Positions 9,187-17,523 of a DNA stretch of 64,000 nt are shown here, one piece after another (the first letter of the stretch is position 1; the number at the start of each line of letters is the position of its first letter). Under the pieces are notes generated by a model. It worked only from the letters and a program-made list of their open reading frames with translations, did not search any database and was not told the origin of the DNA. Source of the DNA: JABDQZ01 sp963801985 (lineage in GTDB: Bacteria; Pseudomonadota; Gammaproteobacteria; Chromatiales; Chromatiaceae); the NCBI GenBank assembly GCA_963801985.1, contig CAWDGV010000003.1, positions 1 to 64,000 of the forward strand. The letters run 5' to 3'. Both the position numbers and the translations under genes were made by a program.

Positions 9187-9675
9187 CTAGATAACAGGCA
9201 CCGGGTAATCAGCCACCATGACTTTATTGCCCCTTTCAATTTTCACTCTTAACTTCCATGTGGTTTTATCATTGCCTGGAAAATTGACATCGCTGAACCA
9301 GGTATCAGGTTGTTTAAAACGAATGGGTAACACTTCTGTTTCGTAAAGTGAGGATTCTGGCTCAAAGCTCAGGCTGACTTGGCTCTGCGCCGAAAGTTTT
9401 TCACCCGCAGTTCGGATAAATACTGTTTGCCACCCCGTATTCTGTTCCAGCTTGATCACAATGGCATAGTCAGGCGCAAACGCAGCACAGGGAGCAGTCA
9501 GCAGGTCGCATTCCTTTTCAGTTCTTAACAGCAAATACTCACGGGTATCTTTTTTGACATCCTGTTTGAACTTTTGACCAACCTGTCCCCAACTCAGAAT
9601 AAGACCAGCCGCAACAAGCATGAAAAAATACCAGGCCTTGTTCCAGCGTCGATCATGCGTTCTTCGATTTACCAT
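9187..9675 (-). CDS. Membrane-anchored protein of unknown function
   Basis: The 162-residue protein is not one I recognise. A basic N-terminus (VNRRTHDRRWNK) is followed by a single hydrophobic segment at about 14-29, so the rest should lie in the periplasm. The body is rich in beta-prone residues and holds two cysteines (about 56 and 63) that could form a disulphide. The start is supported by AGAAGAG upstream. It begins 18 bases after the end of the Nudix-ThiE gene and is probably the last gene of the argJ operon. Confidence 0.7.
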   Translation of the reverse strand: MVNRRTHDRRWNKAWYFFMLVAAGLILSWGQVGQKFKQDVKKDTREYLLLRTEKECDLLTAPCAAFAPDYAIVIKLEQNTGWQTVFIRTAGEKLSAQSQVSLSFEPESSLYETEVLPIRFKQPDTWFSDVNFPGNDKTTWKLRVKIERGNKVMVADYPVPVI

Positions 9676-9693
9676 TTTTCTCTTCTAACAATT

Positions 9694-10635
9694 TTATACC
9701 CACCAACTACTGATCCCGGCCACACCCTGCGCCCCATGAGACCACGCCTGTTCAACCTTTGCTGGCGTCATACCACCTAAGGCAAAAACCGGAATATTGA
9801 TCTGGGAGACAATCTCAGCAAAAGCCTGCCAACCTAATGGCTTTTCCCCGGGATGACTTGCCGTGGCTTCCACCGGTGACAACATCGCAAAATCAGCACC
9901 GATGTCCTCGGCCATTCTTAAACTCTCCAGGGAATGACAGGAAACACTTAACAGCCCCGGCCTGGAAAATCCGGTAGCAGACTGACGTAACCCATCCTCG
10001 GTTAAATGAATACCATCCGTTAAAACTCGAGCATCCAGTGAAATAGCATTTTTTTCGTGAACCAGTAATTTTGCTGAGCAAGGCTCACAAAGCTTTAACA
10101 TCGCTTCGATTAATTGCTCATGCTGAAAACCCTGCAGAACTTTCACCCGGTAAAGAAAAAGACGCTCACCCTCTGATAACAACTTTTCAAATTGTTGCAG
10201 CAGAGTTTCCGCATCATTAATCTGCGGTGGTGTAATCACATAGGATGATGACAACCTGAGCGTGGTTATTATCGGCTTGTCTGCTGCCGGCATTGCATAG
10301 CTTGTCAGCTGGTCAGGACTGACCCATTGCATCGGCTGGTTTTCAAGTGCCTGCAATTCGCCATGCCACTCGTGCACGCTATACACATCAAGTAAAACAC
10401 TCCGATCACCATAATCATGGGAGATTTTGATCAGCGGTCTTGAAGACTGAATCCTGATACCCAGTTCTTCATAAATTTCACGCTCAAGTGCCTGCAAGAC
10501 GGTTTCCTGAGTTTCCAGTTTACCGCCTGGGAATTCCCAAAGACCGCCCTGATGAGTATCCTGCGCCCGTTGCTGAATTAATACTTCGCCTTCCCTGTTA
10601 TAAATGACAGCAACCGCAACATGAACAACAGACAT
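9694..10635 (-). CDS. Nudix hydrolase (MutT-like) fused to a ThiE-like domain
   Basis: This is a 313-residue two-domain protein. Residues 1-130 form a MutT-type Nudix fold with the complete box GX5EX7REUXEEXGU, seen as GKLETQE then REIYEELGI. Such domains hydrolyse oxidised dGTP. Residues from about 160 form a TIM-barrel resembling thiamine-phosphate synthase (LLVHEKNAISLDARVLTDGIHL, SCHSLESLRMAEDIGADFAMLSPV, FALGGM). The barrel is of the type found fused to MutT in gammaproteobacteria near argJ and secA. Whether it makes thiamine phosphate is unclear. The gene starts 2 bases after argJ ends. Confidence 0.88.
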   Translation of the reverse strand: MSVVHVAVAVIYNREGEVLIQQRAQDTHQGGLWEFPGGKLETQETVLQALEREIYEELGIRIQSSRPLIKISHDYGDRSVLLDVYSVHEWHGELQALENQPMQWVSPDQLTSYAMPAADKPIITTLRLSSSYVITPPQINDAETLLQQFEKLLSEGERLFLYRVKVLQGFQHEQLIEAMLKLCEPCSAKLLVHEKNAISLDARVLTDGIHLTEDGLRQSATGFSRPGLLSVSCHSLESLRMAEDIGADFAMLSPVEATASHPGEKPLGWQAFAEIVSQINIPVFALGGMTPAKVEQAWSHGAQGVAGISSWWV

Positions 10636-10637
10636 GA

Positions 10638-11831
10638 TCAGGTACGGTATTCAGCGTTGATTTTCACGTAATCATAAGAAAGGTCACAAGTCAGCACATT
10701 GACCGCATGCTGTCCGCGATTAAGTATGATGCGCACCAGGATTTCAGGTTGGTCCATAACAGCCTGGCCAGCCTCTTCTGTATACGAAGCAGCCATCCCT
10801 CCGGCTTCCACAATACAGACATCACCCAGTTCAATAACAACCTCGTCAATATCGAGGTCAACAATACCCGCTCGCCCCACAGCAGCCAGAATACGCCCCC
10901 AGTTTGGATCTGAAGCAAACATCGCCGTTTTCACCAGTGGTGAGTGTGCAATAGTAAAAGCCACCTCACGCGCTTCCTGTTGTGAAGCAGCCTTTTCAAC
11001 CCTGATATCAATAAGCTTGGTCGCCCCTTCACCATCAAGCACAATCATTCTGGCGAGCTGCATACAAACATCCGTCACCAGTTCACGCAAAATGGCATAA
11101 GCCTCATCCTGCGAACTGTCGACGCTGACATCGCCCTGCCCAGTCGCGACCAGCACACAGGCATCATTGGTTGAAGTGTCACCATCAACCGTAATGGAGT
11201 TAAAAGATGGCTGTACTGCGTCGCGCAGGCAGTCCTGCAATAATTGTTTGCTGATACCGGCATCAGTTGCGATAAACGCCAGCATGGTTGCCATGTCGGG
11301 CCTGATCATTCCCGAGCCTTTTGCCATACCGGTAACCGATAGCGTTTGCCCCTGGTAATCTGCTGACTTGCTGACCAGTTTGGCTACCGTGTCGGTCGTC
11401 ATTATGGCATTGGCGGCACGCTGCCAGCCTGATTCGTCAAGACTGCTTATCAAGCCTGGCACAACCGCAGAAATCTTTTCTGTTGCGAGTATTTGACCGA
11501 TAACACCGGTAGAAAATGGTAACACCTGGTTCAATGGGCAAAATGTTGCGGCACCCAGTGTTTTGCAGGTTTCCAGAGCAGCCCTTAAACCGGGCTCACC
11601 GGTGCCTGCATTGGCATTGCCTGAATTGATCACCAGGTAACGTGGCGCAGCTACTGCCAGATGATTTTTGGCGACCGTGACAGGTGCAGCACAAAAGGCA
11701 TTCTGCGTAAACACTGCCGCGGTTGTACTGCCTTCAGCCAGCTCGAAAATGACGACGTCATCACGATCTGCGTACTTGATGCCAGCCGCAGCAGATGCCA
11801 ATCTAATACCTTTGATTGGGTGTATTTCCAT
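10638..11831 (-). CDS. argJ: ArgJ, bifunctional glutamate N-acetyltransferase / N-acetylglutamate synthase
   Basis: The 397-residue protein shows the ArgJ hallmarks. VINSGNANAGTG lies near residue 70. The autocleavage region KGSGMIRPDMATMLAF has its nucleophile Thr after MA, which would split the precursor into alpha and beta chains. NSITVDGDTSTND and DPNWGRILAAVGRAG follow. It transfers acetyl from N-acetylornithine to glutamate in the cyclic arginine pathway. The start codon lies only 8 bases from the left end of a MITE-like repeat (11840-11992), so its leader is partly repeat DNA. It heads an operon with the Nudix-ThiE gene. Confidence 0.95.
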   Translation of the reverse strand: MEIHPIKGIRLASAAAGIKYADRDDVVIFELAEGSTTAAVFTQNAFCAAPVTVAKNHLAVAAPRYLVINSGNANAGTGEPGLRAALETCKTLGAATFCPLNQVLPFSTGVIGQILATEKISAVVPGLISSLDESGWQRAANAIMTTDTVAKLVSKSADYQGQTLSVTGMAKGSGMIRPDMATMLAFIATDAGISKQLLQDCLRDAVQPSFNSITVDGDTSTNDACVLVATGQGDVSVDSSQDEAYAILRELVTDVCMQLARMIVLDGEGATKLIDIRVEKAASQQEAREVAFTIAHSPLVKTAMFASDPNWGRILAAVGRAGIVDLDIDEVVIELGDVCIVEAGGMAASYTEEAGQAVMDQPEILVRIILNRGQHAVNVLTCDLSYDYVKINAEYRT

Positions 11832-11839
11832 AATCTATC

Positions 11840-11992
11840 TTCACCACCAGGGACACGAAGAACGCAAAGTTTATTATTGCTTCAGTTCCACGATTCTACA
11901 AATAACAATCGCCCTTCACCGCAAGATCAGGATATTTACATCTAACATTATTGCTCAAATATCTTTGTGTGCCTTGTGATCTTTGTGGTTAA
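11840..11992. repeat. MITE-like inverted-repeat element, copy 1
   Basis: This is a 153-base non-coding element between argJ and secA. The left arm is at 11840-11869 and the right arm at 11963-11992. They are imperfect inverted repeats of about 30 bases starting TTcACCAC and TTaACCAC. Each arm is built on a 9-base period of the form CACRAAGRN (on the right arm's complement: CACAAAGAT, CACAAGGCA, CACAAAG). The centre, about 90 bases, is AT-rich with no reading frame. A second copy with the same arms lies at 61909-62042. It ends 13 bases from the secA stop and 8 bases from the argJ start. Confidence 0.75.
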
Positions 11993-12005
11993 TTTTCGAT
12001 CAATA

Positions 12006-14825
12006 TCAACTTAATTTTCCGTGGCAGTGCTTGTATTTTTTGCCGCTGCCACAAGGACAAGGCTCGTTACGACCAACCTTTCTGTCGTGACGTACAAATG
12101 GCTGGGCCACCGCAGCTGCCGGCTCTTTGTCAGCCGGAGCGTCAACCTCTTCCCCACCAAATCCCTTGAACTCATCATGCTTAAACTGGAAGCCTTCGGT
12201 AGAGCTTTTATAGTCAGTTTCCATCTGGGCGGGATCCTGGACCTGGACTTTTAATACTGCCTCAACCACTTCATGCTTGATTGCATCAAGCATATTGCTG
12301 AACATTTCAAAGGCTTCACGCTTGTATTCCTGCTTTGGGTTTTTCTGGGCATAGCCACGAAGATGAATCCCCTGGCGTAAATAATCCATGGCGGCCAGGT
12401 GCTCCTTCCAGAGCGTATCGAGAATCTGTAACATGACGGCTTTTTCGTAGTGACGCAGTGCCTGACTACCGGCCTGTTCTTCCTTCCTCGCGTAAACAGA
12501 CTTGATTTGCTCGAGAACCTTTTCTCTCAAGGTTTCTTCGTGCAGGTCATGATCTTCATCCAGCCACTGCTGTAACGGCAGATCAACCATGAACTGCTCG
12601 TTCAATGCTGCCGTTAATGCAGCCACATCCCATTGCTCTTCAATACTGCCTGGTGGTATGTACAAGTTGATCACGTCGTTTACCACGTCATCAATCAACG
12701 TCTGGATAATCTCCGATATATCATCAGTGTCCATCAGCTCGTTGCGTTGCTGGTAAACAACCTTGCGCTGATCATTCGCAACATCATCAAATTCAAGCAG
12801 CTGTTTACGAATATCGAAGTTACGGCCTTCAACCTTGCGCTGGGCATTTTCAATCGCACGGTTCACCCAGACATGCTCAATCGCCTCGCCTTCTTCCATT
12901 CCCAGTTTTTTCATTAATGCGCCGACCCGCTCGGAAGCGAAAATGCGCATCAGGTTATCTTCCAGGGAAAGATAAAAACGGCTTGAGCCCGGGTCACCCT
13001 GGCGACCGGAACGGCCACGCAGCTGGTTATCAATTCGGCGGGACTCATGTCTTTCGGTACTGATTACCCGCAAACCACCTGAATCCAGCACCTGCTTATG
13101 CACCTGGCTCCAGTCGTTTTTGAGTTTCTCAATTTCATCATCATTGGCAGCTTCACCCAGCTCATCCAGTTGAACATTGAGATTACCGCCCAACACGATA
13201 TCGGTGCCACGGCCCGCCATGTTGGTGGCAATCGTCACCGCCCCGGGGATACCAGCCTGCGCGACAATACCGGCTTCCTGTTCGTGATGCTTGGCATTAA
13301 GCACCTTGTGATCGATCTTATCCTGCTGCAGCAAATCAGAAACACGCTCGGAATCCTCAATCGAAGCAGTACCCACCAGAACCGGCTGACCACGCTCAAC
13401 ACAATCCTTGATATCCTTGATGATGGCCTGAAATTTTTCCGGTTGTGTCAAAAAGATAAGATCAGACTGATCATTACGTATCATGTTCTGGTTGGTTGGA
13501 ATAACCACGACCTCAAGCCCATAGATATGCTGGAACTCGAAGGCCTCCGTATCAGCAGTACCGGTCATGCCGGACAACTTGTCATACAAGCGAAAGTAAT
13601 TCTGAAAGGTAATGGAGGCCATTGTCTGGTTTTCCGCCTGGATTTCCACACCTTCTTTTGCTTCGACAGCCTGGTGCAGACCCTCGGACCAGCGGCGTCC
13701 CGGCATGGTACGACCGGTAAATTCATCAACAATAACGATTGAGTTATCACGCACGATGTAATCAACGTTCTTTTGAAACAAGGCATGCGCCCTTAATGCC
13801 GCATTCACATGGTGCATCAACATGATATTGGAAGAATCATAAAGACTGTCGTCCTCAGTCAACATGCCCATTTCTATCAACATATTCTCGACTTTTTCAA
13901 AACCCTCTTCACTCAGCTGTACACTTCTGGCTTTTTCGTCGACACCAAAATCACCGGGGCCAAAATCCGGCTTGCCTTCTTCGTTGGTAATCGGATCCTG
14001 CTGCGTCAGGTGCGGAATAATGGTATTGATTTTCTGGTAAAGCTCGGAGCTGTCTTCCGAGGGACCGGAAATAATCAGCGGGGTACGGGCTTCATCAATA
14101 AGAATGGAGTCAACCTCGTCCACAATCGCATAGTGACGACGCTGCACACGCTCTTCGGCCCGGAATGCCATGTTATCCCTGAGATAGTCAAAACCGAATT
14201 CGTTGTTGGTGCCATAGGTAATATCACAGTCGTAGGACTGTTTTCGGGTCACCTGTTTCAAATGGCGATAACCACCGTCATTTCCAGCATACGTATCATC
14301 AAAAACATAAGATCCCTGATCCGGACCAGCGCCACTTGCAGAGTTGATCACACCCGTAGTCATACCCATAAAATGGTAAAGCCGCCCCATCCATTCGGCA
14401 TCTCGCCTTGCCAGGTAATCATTGACCGTAACAACATGAACACCTTTTCCAGATAAAGCATTGAGATAGGCTGCCAGTGTAGCCACCAGCGTTTTACCTT
14501 CACCCGTACGCATTTCAGCAATTTTACCCTGGTTCAGAACCATGCCACCAATCAACTGCACATCAAAATGACGCATACCCAGTACACGCTGACTGGCTTC
14601 GCGCACAGTTGCAAACACTTCGGGTAATAAATCGTCGAGCTTTTCACCCTGCTCCAGGCGGGACTTGAATTCTGCAGTCTTGGCTTTAAGCTGCTCGTCG
14701 GTAAGCTGTTGGAACTCAGGCTCAATCGCATTGACCTTTGCCGCAACACCTCTCATTTGCTTGACCAGACGCTCATTGCGACTACCGAAAATTTTTCTGA
14801 ATATCTTTGCAAAGATGTTATTCAT
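12006..14825 (-). CDS. secA: SecA, preprotein translocase ATPase
   Basis: The 939-residue protein is full length. It has Walker A MRTGEGKTLVA near residue 100, the DEAD-like VDEVDSILIDEARTPLI near 210, the preprotein-binding insert, and the second motor domain with TNMAGRGTDIVLGGN and RIDNQLRGRSGRQGDPG. A helical scaffold follows, then the C-terminal SecB/lipid-binding zinc motif CPCGSGKKYKHCH. It drives secretion of unfolded proteins through SecYEG. The frame is intact over 2.8 kb. It follows the M23 peptidase gene by 178 bases and has no secM-like gene. Confidence 0.98.
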   Translation of the reverse strand: MNNIFAKIFRKIFGSRNERLVKQMRGVAAKVNAIEPEFQQLTDEQLKAKTAEFKSRLEQGEKLDDLLPEVFATVREASQRVLGMRHFDVQLIGGMVLNQGKIAEMRTGEGKTLVATLAAYLNALSGKGVHVVTVNDYLARRDAEWMGRLYHFMGMTTGVINSASGAGPDQGSYVFDDTYAGNDGGYRHLKQVTRKQSYDCDITYGTNNEFGFDYLRDNMAFRAEERVQRRHYAIVDEVDSILIDEARTPLIISGPSEDSSELYQKINTIIPHLTQQDPITNEEGKPDFGPGDFGVDEKARSVQLSEEGFEKVENMLIEMGMLTEDDSLYDSSNIMLMHHVNAALRAHALFQKNVDYIVRDNSIVIVDEFTGRTMPGRRWSEGLHQAVEAKEGVEIQAENQTMASITFQNYFRLYDKLSGMTGTADTEAFEFQHIYGLEVVVIPTNQNMIRNDQSDLIFLTQPEKFQAIIKDIKDCVERGQPVLVGTASIEDSERVSDLLQQDKIDHKVLNAKHHEQEAGIVAQAGIPGAVTIATNMAGRGTDIVLGGNLNVQLDELGEAANDDEIEKLKNDWSQVHKQVLDSGGLRVISTERHESRRIDNQLRGRSGRQGDPGSSRFYLSLEDNLMRIFASERVGALMKKLGMEEGEAIEHVWVNRAIENAQRKVEGRNFDIRKQLLEFDDVANDQRKVVYQQRNELMDTDDISEIIQTLIDDVVNDVINLYIPPGSIEEQWDVAALTAALNEQFMVDLPLQQWLDEDHDLHEETLREKVLEQIKSVYARKEEQAGSQALRHYEKAVMLQILDTLWKEHLAAMDYLRQGIHLRGYAQKNPKQEYKREAFEMFSNMLDAIKHEVVEAVLKVQVQDPAQMETDYKSSTEGFQFKHDEFKGFGGEEVDAPADKEPAAAVAQPFVRHDRKVGRNEPCPCGSGKKYKHCHGKLS

Positions 14826-14951
14826 GATGAGTGTTCGTACTTTGTTATGTTTTTGGCATCCGGTTTGTTGACGCCTGTTATTTCAAACTGGGAATGATAC
14901 CTGATTCATCTCCCGGAAACAGCGTATTCCGGTGTTATTTTTTGAACGGAA

Positions 14952-14979
14952 CAAGCTGGAAAAGCGTTAATCCAGCTTG
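14952..14979 (-). terminator. Perfect 9-base hairpin between the M23 peptidase gene and secA
   Basis: CAAGCTGGA (14952-14960) and TCCAGCTTG (14971-14979) form a perfect stem with a 10-base loop. On the - strand it lies about 25 bases after the M23 peptidase stop and about 125 bases before the secA start. An A-run, not a T-run, follows. It may be a weak terminator or attenuator separating the two genes. Confidence 0.45.
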
Positions 14980-15003
14980 CCCGATGGCAGGAGGAAGTCC
15001 CGG

Positions 15004-15924
15004 TTAACGACTGACAAACTTTGTTGGATTGACGTATTTACCGTTCCGGCGCACTTCAAAATGAACATGCGGACCAGTCGAGCGTCCAGTTGAGCCTAAC
15101 AGGGCAATTTGCTGGCCTTTTTTGACAACATCACCAACCTTGACCAGATTTTCCTTGTTATGAGCATAGATTGTTGAGTATCCCTCGGGGTGCTTGATTT
15201 CAACCATGTTACCAAAACCTTTCTGCTTCTCCGCCCGTACAATCAGGCCGGAAGCAACAGCGATAACATCGGCACCGACTTTTCCTGCGTAGTCGTAACC
15301 TCGATGAAAAGTCTTTTTACCGGTTTTGGGGTCGATACGCTTACCAAAACGCGAAGACAACCAGCCTTTGACAATAGGCTTTCCTGAAGGCGTTATTTCT
15401 TCGTACAACTGGCCAGTTGCAATGAGCTCTTCAAGCACATCCAGTTTCTGGCCACGGTCATCAATCAGGGAATTGAATGCATTAACATCACTAAGTAACT
15501 CGTTAATGTTCTGGGATGTGGCTGATTCGGAAGCGTCCAGACCACCAAGAGCCGGCTCCTCGCTGAAATTGAATTCAGCTTCATCCAGATTGGCGATATC
15601 AACCAGCCTGTCACCCAGGGCATCAAGCCGCATCATGTGAGCCTGCAAAGCACCCAGGCGAATTGCCAGCGCATCGAGATGAGCCTGTACCTGCGCTTTT
15701 TCCTCTTCGAGACTGGCCCTGTCAGCATCCAGAATACGGGCTACATCAACAGGAGATTCCATTGATGTTGCAGCAACCTGCTGCTGACCAAGATAAAACC
15801 CTGTTCCTGCAGACAGACCTACCAGGGTAATCACACCTACAAGGACCAGACTGAAGGCACGAGGCACACAGAGTTCAACACTGCCCTTTCTTTTGCAGAA
15901 ATTATTCAGCAAAATGATATTCAT
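15004..15924 (-). CDS. M23-family (LytM) metallopeptidase, membrane-anchored
   Basis: The 306-residue protein has a short cytoplasmic N-terminus, one membrane helix (about 24-45), a coiled-coil stretch (about 62-110), and a C-terminal LytM domain (about 200-300). Zinc ligands are seen in HRGYDYAG (HxxxD) and HVHFEVR (HxH). The domain also has the usual GNMVEIKH and YAHN strands. Such proteins cut peptidoglycan crosslinks in the periplasm or, if degenerate, activate amidases. Here the ligands look intact. The position between dciA/lpxC and secA is conserved in many gammaproteobacteria. It is divergent from dciA, with 45 bases between them. Confidence 0.92.
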   Translation of the reverse strand: MNIILLNNFCKRKGSVELCVPRAFSLVLVGVITLVGLSAGTGFYLGQQQVAATSMESPVDVARILDADRASLEEEKAQVQAHLDALAIRLGALQAHMMRLDALGDRLVDIANLDEAEFNFSEEPALGGLDASESATSQNINELLSDVNAFNSLIDDRGQKLDVLEELIATGQLYEEITPSGKPIVKGWLSSRFGKRIDPKTGKKTFHRGYDYAGKVGADVIAVASGLIVRAEKQKGFGNMVEIKHPEGYSTIYAHNKENLVKVGDVVKKGQQIALLGSTGRSTGPHVHFEVRRNGKYVNPTKFVSR

Positions 15925-15969
15925 GTTCCCACTCTACCTCTATAAAACCATCAACCGTGATTTTTCCGG

Positions 15970-16437
15970 ATGGCCTTTTCAATGAAATCCCGACCCGATA
16001 AAACCCATAAAATAATCAGTAAAAGCCGTCATCTAAAAGGCCTTCTACAGATTAGTCGGCAGCAACAGCAAATACTTAACACTATTAAGCAGTTACTCGA
16101 TAAACAATTAGCCGCACATTGTATCTCTGCGCATTACTCAGGACAATGTCTCAAGCTGTATACCGATTCTTCAGTTTGGGCCAGTCGACTAAGGTTCCAG
16201 TCTAAAAGCCTAGCCAAACAACTGGCAGCTCATGACCTTCCAGCTCACAAAATCGATGTGAGGGTCATCCCAAAATCAGAAACACGCGCACCAATAAAGA
16301 AAAAACGTTCCGCTCACAAAATTTCTGCCAAAGCTGCCGCAACAATTAGCCAGACAGCAGAATCGATCAATGATGAAGATCTCGAAACTGCATTGAAAAA
16401 ACTGGCAAAAAGCGTAACAAACTCAGGATCTTCCTGA
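15970..16437 (+). CDS. dciA: DciA-like protein (DUF721), replicative helicase loader
   Basis: The 155-residue protein has a DUF721 domain: LKGLLQISRQQQQILNTIKQLLDKQLAAHC, then LKLYTDSSVWASRLRFQSKSL and IDVRVIPK. DciA loads the DnaB helicase in bacteria that lack DnaC. The C-terminus is basic and low in complexity (KKKRSAHKISAKAAA), as in other members. The start could also be the second ATG at 15982 (MKSRPDK). It is the only + strand gene between secA and lpxC, and its stop lies inside the hairpin shared with lpxC. Confidence 0.85.
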   Translation: MAFSMKSRPDKTHKIISKSRHLKGLLQISRQQQQILNTIKQLLDKQLAAHCISAHYSGQCLKLYTDSSVWASRLRFQSKSLAKQLAAHDLPAHKIDVRVIPKSETRAPIKKKRSAHKISAKAAATISQTAESINDEDLETALKKLAKSVTNSGSS

Positions 16438-16462
16438 ATCGATAAAAAATGCTGTTACGCTT
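16410..16462. terminator. Nested bidirectional hairpin between dciA and lpxC
   Basis: An outer perfect 10-base stem, AAGCGTAACA (16410-16419) with TGTTACGCTT (16453-16462), encloses an inner stem TCAGGA-TCT-TCCTGA (16423-16437). The inner stem holds the dciA stop codon. The outer right arm reaches the lpxC stop. The symmetrical structure can act for both convergent genes. Confidence 0.65.
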
Positions 16463-17378
16463 AAACCTGTGCTGCCTGTACGGGCTTCATGTAGGAAATT
16501 GGCGCAGTCTGTTCATCTTCAAAGGTCACTTCTTCCCATGCATCATGTTGAATAATCAAGGCTTTCAGCAGCTTGTTATTCAATGCATGGCCTGATTTAC
16601 TGCCTGAAAACGCACCAATCAGGCTATGACCCAGCAGGTATAAATCACCAATAGCATCGAGGATTTTATGCTTGACGAATTCATCTTCATAACGCAGACC
16701 ATCTTCGTTGAGCACACGATAATCATCAACAACAATGGCATTTTCCATGCTTCCACCAAGTGCAAGGTTTCTTTCTCTCAGGGTTTCAATATCCTTCAGG
16801 AAACCAAAAGTACGCGCACGGCTAACTTCCTTCACAAAAGAAGTTGAAGAAAAATCAATTGAGGCAAACTGGGGGCGCTGGTCAAACGCGGGATGCTTGA
16901 AATCAATTTCAAACGAAACTTTAAAGCCATCAAACGGCTCAAAAGTCGCAACTTTATCGCCATCCCTAACGACAACTTTTTTCTTGATACGGATAAACCG
17001 TTTAGCTGCGTTCTGTTCTTCAACACCAGCAGATTGAATCAGGAACACAAACGGACCGGCACTGCCATCCATGATCGGCACTTCCGCCGCACTCACATCC
17101 ACATAGGCATTATCAATGCCCAGCCCGGCAAAAGCCGAAAGCAGATGTTCTACTGTCGAAACCCTTACACCATCATGCTCCAGTGCGGTAGACAGCGTGG
17201 TATCACCAACATTATTGGGACATGCCTTGATATCAACCGGCACATCCAGGTCAACACGCCGAAAGATAATTCCGGTATCTATGGCAGCAGGCCTTAAAGT
17301 CAGAAATACCTTCTCACCCGTGTGCAGCCCCACTCCTGTAGCCCGGATTACATTTTTTAACGTGCGCTGTTTAATCAT
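16461..17378 (-). CDS. lpxC: LpxC, UDP-3-O-acyl-N-acetylglucosamine deacetylase
   Basis: The 305-residue zinc enzyme carries out the committed step of lipid A synthesis. Zinc ligands are in STVEHLLSAFAGLGIDN and HKILDAIGDLYLLGHSLIGAF (two His and one Asp across the motif), with the following GHALNNKLLKAL. The catalytic Glu lies in the first motif region (SAAEVPIMDGSAGPF follows). Length and start match the family. It lies downstream of ftsZ with a 145-base gap holding two GGGATT-type half dyads, so separate transcription is possible. Its presence shows an outer membrane with LPS. Confidence 0.97.
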   Translation of the reverse strand: MIKQRTLKNVIRATGVGLHTGEKVFLTLRPAAIDTGIIFRRVDLDVPVDIKACPNNVGDTTLSTALEHDGVRVSTVEHLLSAFAGLGIDNAYVDVSAAEVPIMDGSAGPFVFLIQSAGVEEQNAAKRFIRIKKKVVVRDGDKVATFEPFDGFKVSFEIDFKHPAFDQRPQFASIDFSSTSFVKEVSRARTFGFLKDIETLRERNLALGGSMENAIVVDDYRVLNEDGLRYEDEFVKHKILDAIGDLYLLGHSLIGAFSGSKSGHALNNKLLKALIIQHDAWEEVTFEDEQTAPISYMKPVQAAQV

Positions 17379-17441
17379 ATGCCCGCAGTCTCCAATAGAA
17401 ACGATTACACCTAGATAATAGTCAGTTCCACCACATTTTGG

Positions 17442-17474
17442 GGGATTCTCCCGATGCTACCTAGGGATTTCCCT
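17442..17474. promoter_or_regulatory. Paired dyads upstream of lpxC
   Basis: GGGATTCTCCC (17442-17452) and AGGGATTTCCCT (17463-17474) are two similar short palindromes about 21 bases apart, centre to centre, in the lpxC leader. They could bind a regulator cooperatively or fold in RNA. I have no named factor for them. Confidence 0.3.
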
Positions 17475-17523
17475 GCAATATAAACGAAACTTGGTTGCTA
17501 ATACAACCTTTTTATTAAAAAAA

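Noticed and set aside
10699..11100. + strand frame of 133 residues opposite argJ
   Set aside because: Overlaps a complete, conserved argJ and is Ser/Thr/Pro-rich as expected from the reverse frame.
13098..14456. Two long + strand frames (about 214 residues each) opposite secA
   Set aside because: They lie antisense to an intact, highly conserved secA and show no family features. They are shadows of its codon pattern.
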